Shown here: piece by piece, positions 23,074 to 33,739 of the stretch
Numbering within the stretch: the stretch's first letter is position 1
Layout of the letters: every line of letters starts with the position of its first letter
Assembly (NCBI RefSeq): GCF_018446385.1
Contig: NC_056000.1
Coordinates: 75,526,688 to 75,590,687 of the forward strand
Direction of reading: 5' to 3'
DNA length: 64,000 nucleotides
Source: Zingiber officinale
Lineage: Eukaryota; Streptophyta; Magnoliopsida; Zingiberales; Zingiberaceae
The notes under the pieces: model-generated
What the model saw: only the letters and a program-made list of their open reading frames with translations
The model's database searches: none
What the model was told of the DNA's origin: nothing
Translations under genes and position numbers: made by a program

Positions 23074-23508
23074 GTCTATGAACAAAGCATGAATGTACAA
23101 TTGATTAGAAAAAAGATTTATTAGAGATGATTTTATTGATGAAGTAGAACAATTCGTGAACTTTGCTAAGAGTCATCAAGAATGTATGAATGGTGCCGAT
23201 TACGGTGTCCGTGCAATCATAAAAAAAAAATGTCAAAATAGAGCTTTTCGTGATAAGAATATCGTGAAAGTACATATATGTAGAAATAGTTTTGTGCTAA
23301 ATTGCTACAATTGGTATTGTCACGGAGAGACTTATTTATTTGAACCAATTTTCCCTTCTGGTGGTTCTTCATTTGGCACAACTTTTACTGTGTTTGACTC
23401 ATCAACTTATGATATTAGAATGCAATCAATGACTCATGATGCAATAAATGTTGTAGTTGATTATTCTTATATCAACGAAATACCAACACTTAAATATCAG
23501 CAACTATA
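23074..23508 (+). pseudogene. CACTA transposase, N-terminal transposase-associated domain
   Basis: The frame encodes the transposase-associated domain that starts TNP2-like proteins: F(I/L)xxxFIDEVEQFVNFAKSH with ECMNG, then K-C-x-N-x-x-F-R-D-K-N and V..HICRN, ending WYCHGE (about 23120-23340). Two stop codons (TGA) near the start replace Trp and Arg codons, and the CPCKKC segment is damaged. The piece ends where an LTR fragment starts (TGTTGGTACC, 23509). The transposase would cut and join element ends. Confidence 0.85.
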
Positions 23509-23680
23509 TTGTTGGTACCCAAAGGTAGTTTTGATGTGATCAAACAAGTTAAGTTAGGTCCTGTTGTGTTTAATCTTGTGTCTAAGTGTGCAGAAACTTA
23601 GGAGCACAAGAATTCGAGCAAAAGATGCAGTTACCGAGAAGGATGACACGGGAGAGAGTCAACAGGCTCGGTTAAAGATG
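23509..23680 (+). mobile_element. LTR fragment in the transposase gene
   Basis: It begins TGTTGGTACCCAAAGGTAG, a typical LTR start, and continues with GCAGAAACTTAGGAGCAC and GAGAAGGATGACACGG. It lacks an LTR 3' end and abuts DUF4218 coding sequence. The catalytic centre of the transposase, expected between the flanking pieces, is absent, so a deletion accompanied or followed the insertion. Confidence 0.6.
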
Positions 23681-23685
23681 TTTGG

Positions 23686-23875
23686 GATGAAGAGTCATGA
23701 CTGACATGTATTCATGCAAAGACTTATTCTAGTAGCTTTCCATGATTTACTTCCTCATAATGTTTGGCAAGCACTCATAGAATTGAGTCTATTTTTTAGA
23801 GATTTGACAACGAGATGTATTATGATGGATGATATGCTTCGGCTAGAAATAGACATTCTTCTCATACTATGTAAG
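23686..23875 (+). pseudogene. CACTA transposase, DUF4218 fragment 1
   Basis: It encodes KSHD.HVFMQRLI.VAFHDLLPHNVWQALIELSLFFRDL, the signature of the DUF4218 region that follows the catalytic domain in TNP2-like transposases. A solo LTR (23876-25031) interrupts it at GTAAG, and the frame resumes at 25037. Confidence 0.85.
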
Positions 23876-25031
23876 TGTTGGTGCGGTTAGCACTAACGGT
23901 ATAACTCAGGTTTTGATGAATGACAAATTAGGTTAAGTTAGGTTTGTCGTTATCTAACACTCTGACCGAGTGTGCAGGTGAAGTCCAGACAGGTCGACGG
24001 GCTGACCGGATGTCTGGCACGAAGTCCAAGCGGGTCGACGGGCTGACCGGACGCTTGGCACGAAGTCCAAATGGGTCGACGGGCTGACCGGACATTTGGC
24101 ATGAAGTCCAAGCGAGTCGACGGGCTAATCAGACACTTGGCACGAAGTCTAGCTAGGTCGAAGAGCTGACCGGATAGCTGGCGAGAAGTCCAAACGGGTC
24201 GAAGGGCTGACCGGACGTCTAGCAGGTGAGTAAAGGTAAGTCACTGGAAGGGAGTGACTGTGAGGACGCGTTCCCGGGAAGGGAACATTAGACGTCGATC
24301 TGGCTTAGATCCATTTCGGATATCTAAGTCGAGATCGTGACTAGATTCCGGTCTCGGAAAGACGGAATCTAAGTCATACTCTTCATGTCGAACTTATAAA
24401 CTGTGTTACACATTGTTTTGCATGATACACATTATATATTTACCTCGGACTAACCTTGTCTTGCAGGAGAAGGACATTCTGGAGAAGGGAGGTCCGGGCG
24501 TCCGGAAGGGATCCAGGCGTCCGGAAGGGATCCGGGTGCCCGGAGGTAAATATTATCCATTTTGCGGCGTATACACGTGGAGCTCGCTGGTTGGACCTGC
24601 CACATCACACCAGGGCGCCCGGAAGGGATCCGGGGCGCCACGAGCCTCATATAAAAGAAGGGTCAGGGGTGGAGCTTCAACAACAACAAAAAATTCTCAG
24701 ACTGCTCTACTGTGCTCCTGCAACGCCGCGAGGCCACTCCGACAAAAGCGCTCTCTTCAATTTAATTCTTTTCATTTTGTCGGTATTTTCTTTTCTATCA
24801 ATTCTTGTACTAAATTTGTAATTCCATTTTTCGAATTGATAGTGATTGCCCAACGAAAGTACTCAACGAGTACGGGCCTTGGAGTAGGAGTCGACACAGG
24901 CTCCGAACCAAGTAAAAAGGTTCTGTGTTAGCATTGCTTTATTTTTCCACTACACTTACTCTTATCGAAATTTTTATAATCGATATTCACCCCCCTCCCC
25001 ACCCCCCATATCGAATGATCCCAATCTAATA
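23876..25031 (+). mobile_element. Solo LTR in the transposase gene
   Basis: It begins TGTTGGTGCGG and ends CCCAATCTAATA (the CA terminus decayed). It is flanked by GTAAG at 23871-23875 and 25032-25036, and the transposase frame reads on after it. It contains six 41-bp tandem units (23980-24225) and a pyrimidine tail with CACCCCCC. No internal retrotransposon sequence remains. Confidence 0.85.
23980..24225 (+). repeat. Six 41-bp hairpin units with covarying arms
   Basis: Units start at 23980, 24021, 24062, 24103, 24144 and 24185. Each reads GAAGT, a 7-base arm, a 19-base middle (GGTCGACGGGCTGACCGGA or close variants), a second 7-base arm, then three bases. The arms are CCAGACA/TGTCTGG, CCAAGCG/CGCTTGG, CCAAATG/CATTTGG, CCAAGCG/CACTTGG, CTAGCTA/TAGCTGG and CCAAACG/CGTCTAG. 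The first three pairs are perfectly complementary. The fourth and fifth pair at six of seven (the fifth plus a G-T wobble) and the sixth at five. The middle can also pair GGTC with GACC. Confidence 0.95.
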
Positions 25032-25036
25032 GTAAG

Positions 25037-25180
25037 CTCGAGCGTATATTTTCACCCAATTTTTTTGACTCAATGGAACACCTATCAGTACATTTGCCAA
25101 ACGAGCACAAATAACTAGTCCTGTGCAATATAGATGGATGTAGCTATTCGAACGATTTTTGAGGAAATTAAAGAATAATG
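25037..25180 (+). pseudogene. CACTA transposase, DUF4218 fragment 2
   Basis: The frame continues LERIFSPNFFDSMEHL and VHLPNEHK, then, with stops, CNIDGCSYSNDF, matching the PPxFFDSMEHLxVHLPYEA...YRWMYPFERY part of DUF4218. It ends at TAATG 25176-25180, where the gag-only LTR retrotransposon is inserted. Confidence 0.82.
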
Positions 25181-26230
25181 TGTTGGAGCAATCTAGGTGC
25201 CCTAAGTTTTGATGTTTGGGCAAAGGTTTAAGTTAGGTTTATTGTTGTATTTGATATGCATTGTGAGTGTGCAGGATACGGGTACAACAAGGAAAGTCCA
25301 AGGGTGAGTCTTGGCGGTGTAAGTCCAAGCATGTAGTCTTGGCAACGTAAATCCAAGTGTGATCTTGGCAAAGGAGGAAAGTCCAAGGATGAGTCTTGGC
25401 GGTGTAAGTCCAAGCATGTAGTCTTGGCAACGTAAGTCCAAGTGTGACTTGGCAATGGATGAAGTCCCGGAGGCGCGATCTCTTGGCAAAGGAAGACCCG
25501 ACAATAATGACAAGGCCGATGGAAGCTCCAAAAGGCAAGACGTGAAGGATGGGGAGGCATCCGAGGGACGCAAGGCTGGTGGAGGAGGTTAGAAGGCTAG
25601 GTCTAGGTTGGTCGGGCGAGAACGAGTGTTGAGTGAATGTACTCGAGGTAAAATCCTAGAATTAGGGTTCACTGTAGCGGTACTGTAGCAGTACTGTAGC
25701 GTTACTGTAGCAGTCGACTGGTGACTGTAGCAGTCGACTGGTGCACTGTAGATAGCCGTTGAGGTAACGGGCAAATCAGCTTACTGATTTGTTCCAAGCT
25801 CTATAAGAAGGAGCTTGGGATGGCCGGCCAAGGTGACGAAATTAGACTTGGTTAAAGCCTAATTAGTAGTCACCAAAGTGCTCAAGGATCTCTTGTGTCC
25901 AAGTGATCTTGGTTGGAGTTGTGGTGAGGTTTCTCCACCCACAAGGAGGTTGAGCTAGCTGGAGTTTGCCGGGGACTAATCCACCGACGGATTGAGGGAT
26001 CGTCCACCTTACGGACACGCCGTGGAGTAGGAGCAAGTTATCTCCGAACCACGTAAACACCTTGTGTTAGGGTTTGTGTTTGGTTTGTTGTCTTCTTCTT
26101 TCTTGTTTTAGGTTAACTTTCGTATTTGTTAGTTTGTTTTTGTATTCCGCTGTGCACTAACATTATAGGAAGTAAAGTTTTGGGTGAGACGCTATTCACC
26201 CCCCCTCTAGCGGACGTCAAGGTCCTAACA
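25181..26230 (+). repeat. 5' LTR of the gag-only element
   Basis: It begins TGTTGGAGCAATC and ends GGTCCTAACA. At 25293-25460 there are six CCAAG...CTTGG hairpin-forming units with short spacers. CAGTCGACTGGT copies lie near 25711 and 25729. A TATAAG-type motif lies near 25801, with the CACCCCCCCTCTAGCGGAC tail near the end. Confidence 0.9.
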
Positions 26231-26232
26231 AG

Positions 26233-26244
26233 TGGTATCAGAGC
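26233..26244 (+). promoter_or_regulatory. Primer-binding site (initiator tRNA-Met type)
   Basis: TGGTATCAGAGC two bases after the 5' LTR, complementary to the initiator tRNA-Met 3' end. Confidence 0.9.
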
Positions 26245-26302
26245 GAGGTCGCTCTTCTACGGACTAACCGCCAAGAGAGCAAGAAGCTAGAGGAAGAAGA
26301 AG

Positions 26303-27982
26303 ATGGAGTCCGAAGGACCGCTCAGATGGGATATCCGAATTCCACCTCCGTATGACAAAGAAGACTTCAATTATTGGAGGAAGCGGTTGGAGACATGGTT
26401 CCAAATGGATTAGAATCAATGGGTTGTCTTGAGTGACCCATTTGAAGCTCCTACGGACAAGAAGGGTAAACGCCTCCGACCTCGGCATTGGACCGAAGAG
26501 CAACGAGAGCAATCGGAGGCGGACAAGGAGGTAACGAGAATTTTGCATAATTTACTACCTTCTAATATCATTGTGAGTGTAGGTGAATGCACAAGTGCAT
26601 GTGATCTTTGAAAAAAGTTCATTGCCTATCATGAAGACCCGTCACAATTCCAAGGAGTAAAGGAGTCCAAGGAGAAGGGTTCATTGGTCCAAGAAGAGAA
26701 TGACCAATCCGATGTTGACATAAGGTCAACATCCGAGGAGGAGAAGGAAGATGAGGAGGTATCATTCACATCTTCAAGGGAGGAAGAAGTGGAATCATCG
26801 ACATCTTCAAGTGAAGAGGAAGAAGAGCAATCCAAGGAAGAGGAGATCTTGGAAGCTCAACCCTCCACCTCAACTACCAAGAAGAGCACAAAGGACCACA
26901 TCAAATGCTTTGAGTGTGGTAAGATGGGGCACTACAAGAGTAGGTGTCCTTCACTCAAGAAGGTAAAGGAGGTAAACCCTAAACTCACTAAAGTTAATTT
27001 AGAAACTAATGTGAGTTGTAGGAAGAAGAAGAAGAAGGAGAAGAAGCACATTAGGTGCTTTACATGTGGTGAGTGGGGTCACTACCACACAAAGTGCCCA
27101 AGGAGAGGAGAGCTCAAGAAATTGGTGCACTTGAAGAAGTGGGAGAAGAAGAGAGCTTCAAGGGTAAGGGAGGTAAACCCTAACTTGAATGCTAGTTCAA
27201 ATTTAAATCATTATAATGATATTTATCATGAAAATAGAATGCATGATAAATCTAAGGATAAATATATCTCTCCTCATGCTAGATTTATCACACCTAAGGC
27301 TAGGAAGGTAAATAATAATTTAGGCAATAACTCTAAGGATTATAGATATATGCCTAGATATAGAAATACTCATAGGGGTCAAGAAAAATCCAAGTCTATG
27401 GATTCAATGACGGAAAACCAAGTCTTGAGGTCAAGACTTGATAATTTAGAAAGAACCCTAGCAAGAATGGAAAATATTCTTAGGGGTCAAAATGAGCATA
27501 ACCTAGGAAAAGCTAGACAAGAGCCATCCAATGGCTATATAGGTTTGGGATGCAAACCTAAAGCCAAGAAGGATGTGACTTCCTTTCATAGGGTTCCATA
27601 TAGTTATGGGACCAACCCTAGGTTTAGTGGTCAAGCTAAAAGTACAAGGGAAGTTGTCCCTAAGAGTACTTTTGCAAAGACCAATGTGACTAAGACTTCT
27701 AAGAAGTCTAATAATGTCACAAAGAAGGTCACAAGGGAGGTCATCCCTAGAGTTGACTTAGTAAAGGTGACTAAGGCTCCAAAAAGGCTAAACAAAGTCA
27801 CAAATAAGGTTACAAGGGGAGTTAGCCCTAGAAGTGACCTAGTGGAAGTGACCAAGGTTTCTAAGAAGCCTAAAAAGGTCCTTAGGAAGGTATCTATGGA
27901 AGTCATCCCTAGTGAGTACCTAGAGCATCCAAGGAGCACCAATAGGTTTTGGGTTCCTAGGAGCATATTCTCTACACCCTAG
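26303..27982 (+). pseudogene. gag-like gene of the non-autonomous element
   Basis: One frame of 560 codons starts at ATG 26303 (MESEGPLRWDIRIPPPYDKE) and ends at TAG 27980-27982. It is interrupted by only two stop codons, TAG after WFQMD (26411-26413) and TGA in place of Trp before KKFIAYHED (26609-26611). The N-terminal part (YWRKRLETWFQ, ADKEVTRILHNLLP) resembles the UBN2/DUF4219 gag part of Copia elements. An acidic Ser/Glu-rich stretch follows (about residues 130-190). Next are two zinc knuckles, CFECGKMGHYKSRC (about 26908) and CFTCGEWGHYHTKC (about 27057), and a basic tail with tandem KVTREVIPR-like repeats (27640-27930). It would package RNA. Confidence 0.82.
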
Positions 27983-30900
27983 ATAGGTCAGAGAGTGTCA
28001 ACTCCAATTGGAAAGGTAGTTAACCCAACCTTTGTAAAGTTGACACTTGAGAGCATTTTCAAGGTTATTGTTAACCTTTGAAAAAGAAAAAGGTTATTGG
28101 GTTACTCTTTGAAAGAGTAACATATGTGTCAAAATTTGAAGAGTTAAATATAATTTAAATTGACACACTAGAGAGAAGCAAAAGTAATGCCAAATTTGGA
28201 ATTCGACATTTTCTTATGGAATTAAGGGAAATGCAAACCTTAATCCAAATTGTCACTCTTGGAAAGAGTAACATGTGCCAAATCTTAAGGAATTATGTTT
28301 GAATTAAATTGGCACAATGTGGAAAAACATAAGAAATACCAAATTGAGGGTTTGGTATCTTCTTAGGGTAATTAAAGGAAAATCTAGGTCCTAATGTAAG
28401 ATGTTTACTCTTTGGAAGAGTAAAATGTGTCAAACTTTGAGGTTTTGAACTTAATTTAAATTGACACATTTAGAAAAGGATAAGAAATGCCAAGTTGGAG
28501 TTTTGACATTTTCTTAGAAGGTTAAAGGCGAATCTAAGTTTTAATTTGATTTCATTTACTCTTGGAAAGAGTAAAATGTGCCATACTTTGAGGAATTTGT
28601 TTAACTTAAAATGACACAAATTTAGAAAGAAATTAAAGAAATGTCAAGTTGGGGTTTGACATTTTCTTGATAAAATTAGGCAATCTAGGGTTAAATTTTG
28701 AGTTAGCTAGGGTTAAGAATACTTAGATAGGTAATCTAAGTAAATTTTATTTATGCTAACTTGCCATGATTGTTTGCCCGTCATATGTCATGACATCATA
28801 TTTAGCATTCACATTTTATTATGAAAAATACAAAAATACCATGTCATGTCATACATACATCATGTAGCTATAACATGCTTTGCTTTTGAAAATTGCTTAT
28901 TTTGATGTATGTCATTAATCATCATGCAGTATGTCAATTTCCTTGTGATTAAGGACAAAAGGCATTTATTATGTATGGAAGTGTTCCAACAAGAGGGATC
29001 ATATCAAGTGACATCCTAGATGGATGATCATGATTTTTACAATGCCTAGATAGAGATGCATGATCCCTTAGTTTAGGGCAAGACCAAATATACATCTCAC
29101 GAAGAACTATAAGGTGACTTGTATGTGTTTTAATACACGTTAGATACAAGTGAGATGTTAAGATGGTGAACAAAACTCAAGATGTTGATCTAGTGCATCT
29201 TGTTGAGTTTTAGGTTCATCAAAACACATAGTTATGTGTCTTCCAATCATTGGGAAAGCTAATGTACAAGTCATGTGCATTGAGCCCAAAGAACGTGGTT
29301 GGATATTGGTTTTGAAAATGATTTCAAAATACTTTTGAAAAACCTTTGTGAACACTATCTTTTGATAGTAATCATCATTGAAAAGTTAGACACAAATTAG
29401 GAGAAAACATTGAAGTTTTCAAGAGTTTTCAAATTTGTGTCAGTCTTTGAAAATAGAAAGTATTTTCATAGAAAACTAATTTTCCCTGATAAAGTATACC
29501 CTAAATAATGTCTACATGAGTTTCATAATGAAAACAAGTATGAATTGGTTAAGAAAAACTAGAGTGAAGTTTCGGTTGAAGTTTAGTTTCATTATTGAAC
29601 TTTGAACCTCAAAACTTCAAGTTTTGGTTTTCTTAATTATTTAAGAACCCCAAGTCATTGTTGGTGCAATGATAGAAGTTTGACCATATTTTTAGAGGGA
29701 GTTACTATTTGAAAACATAAAAATCTTTTCCAAGACCAAAAGGAGGTTAAGTGTTAAGGTAGCACATGACATTGGTAGGAGAGGTGTTACCAAGGACAAG
29801 GGAGAGTCATCCAAGGTCAATAAGAAGGAATATGCTAGGGTAGCATATAATTATAGCAAGGATGAGGTGTCTAAGATTAAAGACAAGAAGAAATTAATCA
29901 AAGACAAGGTGTCTAAGGTTAAGAATGTGAGTTTAGTAGTCCAAGTGTCACCCGAGATGCATCGAAGTGGCCTAGCCATAGTGGATGAGTCACCAAGGGA
30001 GGTGACTAAGGCTAAGATTCCTAAGGATAGGAAGAGCTTTTGGGACCCATGATATATGGGTTATCAAATGTGCCAAGTGGTTAGGAGACAGACTTAAGTC
30101 TCTAACCTAATGGGTTGGCACAATTGGGATGTGTTTCATGCATGAAAATATGACATTAGGGGTCATATTGCATAAAAATTAGTTTTTGATGTATAGATGT
30201 CATATAAACCCATGCTAGGGAAGTATTGTGATTTAGTATGGGCAGATACATCAAGAGGAAGCCAAAATTAGGACTTTAGGTCAATGTTCAATTGAACTAT
30301 TTAGCTAGTTTTGAATTTTGTGTCAATCTTGGGATCTGTGATAAATATATTTATATATATTTTTTTCCCAAGTAGACAAGGGTATAATAGACCTCTCCAC
30401 AAAATTTGGGGATTTTTGGAGGTCTAGAGAATTTCTGGTGCATTTCTGAAGTTGGCCTGAAAAGGTTGATTTTTGCATAAATAGGGTGCCAGTCGACTGG
30501 TGCAGATACCAGTCGACTGGTAACAGTGTTTTTGAGCACAGAATGTCTCTGTAAGCTCATTTTTTCTATACCAGTCGACTGGTGATGATACCAGTCGACT
30601 GGTAACAGTAGATTTCGACCACAGAATGCTTCTGTAAGGTTCTGTCGAAGGGGGCAGTCGACTGGTACCTAGTTCAGTCGACTGATACCAGCCTAAAAAT
30701 ATTTTTTAACGTTGTTCTTGACCGTGTCAACTCGTTTAAATGTATGAGATTCATGGGGGATAAATACATGAGTTTAGGGTCAATTTGGATGACATGTTTT
30801 CAACAATTGGGATATTGTTGGAGCTCTTTTTGATGTATGGCAAAGGGGGAGAAGTCTAGGTTTAAGTGGGAAACCTATACACCTTTGCAAGAAATCCTAA

Positions 30901-31125
30901 CTCGAGGGAGAGCTTAGATGAAGGGGGAGCGATTGTTTAGGCAAAGGGGGAGAAGTTTACCTTTGCGGGAAATCCTAACTCAAGGGGGAGCTTAGGTGAA
31001 GGGGGAGCCTAGAGATTTAGGTTCCATTATTTATGCATGAGTTGATTTGCATATTTATTTGCATATGTATTGCATTTATGTTTCCCTAACTTAAACAGGT
31101 TACCAAACATCAAAAAGGGGGAGAT
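27983..31125 (+). other. Non-coding internal region of the gag-only element
   Basis: About 3.1 kb without polymerase genes. From 28040 to 28690 there are roughly five degenerate tandem units built on GAGTAA-ATGTGYCAAA, TTAATTTAAATTGACACA and AAATGCCAAGTT. A 61-codon frame at 29867-30052 (PKDRKSFWDP end) looks like a remnant of the gag/pol junction. At 30488-30700 there are three pairs of CAGTCGACTGGT-type palindromes. Two GGGGGAG-rich blocks lie at 30840-31010. The purine tract CAAAAAGGGGGAGAT precedes the 3' LTR. Confidence 0.6.
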
Positions 31126-32224
31126 TGTTGGAGCAATCTATGTGCCCTAAGTTTTGATGTTTGGGCAAAGGTTTAAGTTAGGTTTATTGTTGTATTTGAT
31201 ATGCATTGTGAGTGTGCAGGATACAGGTACAACAAGGAAAGTCCAAGGGTGAGTCTTGGCGGTGTAAGTCCAAGCATGTAGTCTTGGCAACGTAAATCCA
31301 AGTGTGATCTTGGCAAAGGAGGAAAGTCCAAGGATGAGTCTTGGCGGTGTAAGTCCAAGCATGTAGTCTTGGCAACGTAAGTCCAAGTGTGACTTGGCAA
31401 TGGATGAAGTCCCGGAGGCGCGATCTCTTGGCAAAGGAAGACCCGACAACAATGACAAGGCCGATGGAAGCTCCAGAAGGCAAGACGTGAAGGATGGGGA
31501 GGCATCCGAGGGACGCAAGGCTGGTGGAGGAGGTTAGAAGGATAGGTCTAGGTTGGTCGGGCGAGAACGAGTGTTGAGTGAATGTACTCGAGGTAAAATC
31601 CTAGAAGTAGGGTTCACTGTAGCGTTACTGTAACAGTACTGTAGCGTTACTGTAGCAGTCGACTGGTGACTATAGCAGTCGACTGGTGCACTGTAGATAG
31701 CCGTTGAGAGAGCCGTTGGGCTGACACCAGTCGATTAGTGCAAGGACCAGTCGACTGGTAACAGGCAAATCAGCTTACTGATTTGTTCCAAGCTCTATAA
31801 GAAGGAGCTTGGGATGGCCGGCCAAGGTGACGAAATTAGACTTAGTTAAAGCCTAATTAGTAGTCACCAAAGTGCTCAAGGATCTCTTGTGTCCAAGTGA
31901 TCTTGGTTGGAGTTGTGGTGAGGTTTCTCCACCCACAAGGAGGTTGAGCTAGCCGGAGTTTGCCGGGGACTAATCCACCGACGGATTGAGGGATCGTCCA
32001 CCTTACGGACACGCCGTGGAGTAGGAGCAAGTTATCTCCGAACCACGTAAACACCTTGTGTTAGGGTTTGTGTTTGGTTTGTTGTCTTCTTCTTTCTTGT
32101 TTTAGGTTAACTTTCATATTTGTTAGTTTGTTTTTGTATTCCGCTGTGCACTAACATTATAGGAAGTAAAGTTTTGGGTGAGACGCTATTCACCCCCCCT
32201 CTAGCGGACGTCAAGGTCCTAACA
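31126..32224 (+). repeat. 3' LTR of the gag-only element
   Basis: Matches the 5' LTR but has about 50 extra bases around 31710-31765, including another CAGTCGATTAGTG / CCAGTCGACTGGT pair. It ends GGTCCTAACA and is followed by TAATG. Confidence 0.9.
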
Positions 32225-32229
32225 TAATG

Positions 32230-33540
32230 TTCATTACAAAGCAAGAGTTGATGGCTCAATATATAATGCTTATCTAGTTGAAGAAGCATCTTATTTCTGC
32301 TCCTATTATTTTGCTGATAATGTGAAAACCAGACATCGTAAGTGTCCTAGAAATTAAGATGATGCTCAGACAATAAACCATTCGATGCTTTCTATTTTTA
32401 AGTTTTCTGGCAAGTCAATGGATGCATCTATTTCTAGATTCTTAACTCTAGAAAAATATCATGTTGTAAGAATATACATATTCTTAAATTGTGATGAGGT
32501 CAAACCATACATAAAGTAAGTTGACTTCTTTAATTAAAAAATTATCCCCCATTTAATTTGTTGCTTGATATCTCAATTATCTTAAAATTACCTTCTTTCC
32601 CAATTTGTATGAACAATAACTATATCTACAAAATTCATCAATGGGTGTAAGTGGCGTAGGTGAAAAGTTAGAGTTTGAATTTGCATTATGGTTTGAAATA
32701 TATGTAAGTTGGAGATTTTATCAAATATTTAAATTCATATGTATTAAGTAGTGTTCTAATGTCTACTAATTGTATAGGTTAAAGACCGTAGAATATCAAA
32801 TGTGACAGATGATAGGATAATGAATCTTGCATCAAGACCCCTCCGTAAAATAAAGGTATACTCTGGTTACTATGTTAATGACCTCAAATTCCACGTGGTA
32901 CAATGAGATTCATGGAGATTGACCTATAATTTTGGTATTTGTGTCAAAGGATATATGAACAACAATAACACTCAGTTTGATTACTATGGTAGACTTGAGA
33001 AAATCATAGAAGTTGAATATTCTGCATTACCTATAAAAAGGTGTGTGTTATTTCAATGTTCATGGTATGATCCTGCCCCAAGAACAAGTATCAGAATACA
33101 TCCAAACTATAATTTAGTTGAGGTTAATGCAAACAAAAGGTTCAACAAGTTTGAACCTTTTATTTTTGAGGTACAAGCGGGTTAGGTTTTCTATCTTAAA
33201 TACCCTACAAAAAGAAGAAGACATAGTGAATTGTTGTCTATTTGTCGAATGAAGCCTCGCTCGATTATAGAAATGTTGAACACCATTACTACTCAAATTC
33301 CAAGATGCATTTCAGAATGATGAAGTGAAGAGACATTTAGTTGATACACAACTCGAATCAACATCTCAATTACTTGTAGATGTTAATGTCACTTACGAGA
33401 AGATAGATGATGGAGAGATGTCCAACAGTGAGGATGAATTTGTACTAACAGAGTCTAGCGATGAAGATTTTGAAACTGTTAATGTTGATTAAACATGTGC
33501 TAATGTGATGTCGAAACTGTTAATTTCTATACTATTTTAT
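32230..33540 (+). pseudogene. CACTA transposase, C-terminal part (DUF4218 end and DUF4216)
   Basis: Directly after the retrotransposon the transposase frame resumes: YLVEEASYFCSYYFADNVKTRHRKCPRN (32265-32355), the end of DUF4218. After an intron-like AT-rich stretch (about 32520-32780) comes the DUF4216 region: NFGICVKGYMNNNNTQFDYYG, LPIKRCVLFQCSWYDP and NKRFNKFEPFI (about 32920-33160). Stops interrupt it, for example TGA at 32906-32908 and TAG at 33183-33185. It ends in an acidic tail near 33480. The domain order matches TNP2 proteins; the catalytic transposase_21 domain is missing upstream. Confidence 0.85.
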
Positions 33541-33739
33541 ATTGTGATGTTAATGTTAATATTATGCATGTTTATAAACTTTAGTATATTGTATTGCAAT
33601 GCTATTTTATAGATATATTATTATAGCTGAGCAGTAGCACCTCGTGGCTACAAGGTTATTAGAGTTATCGGATATATGTATGTATTTTTTTTATTAGTAA
33701 TACAAGTTCATATAATTCTTCAATAATTTTCATACATAT

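Larger units (their letters stand above)
25181..32224 (+). mobile_element. Non-autonomous LTR retrotransposon with gag only
   Basis: A 7.0-kb element with LTRs at 25181-26230 and 31126-32224. It has a target duplication TAATG (25176-25180 and 32225-32229), a tRNA-Met-type primer site and a purine tract. The internal region holds a gag-like frame but no protease, integrase, reverse transcriptase or RNase H could be seen. The two LTRs look alike with about a dozen single-base differences by eye plus one roughly 50-base length difference, so this is among the younger insertions. The gag type (two CCHC knuckles, a UBN2-like N-terminal part) suggests a Copia relation. Movement would depend on enzymes from other elements. 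Confidence 0.9.

Noticed and set aside
23980..24225. CRISPR-like array
   Set aside because: Units are contiguous with no spacers, lie in a plant LTR, and no cas-like gene exists; the variable parts are paired arms of a hairpin.
24413..24931. 172-codon frame in the solo LTR
   Set aside because: Lies wholly within an LTR, overlaps other frames and has no recognisable domain.
25202..25573. Three overlapping minus-strand frames with repeated TPPRL/DLRCQDYMLGL units (also at 31147-31518)
   Set aside because: They arise from the CCAAG/CTTGG hairpin array in the LTR and are open in several frames at once, typical of a short repeat rather than coding sequence.
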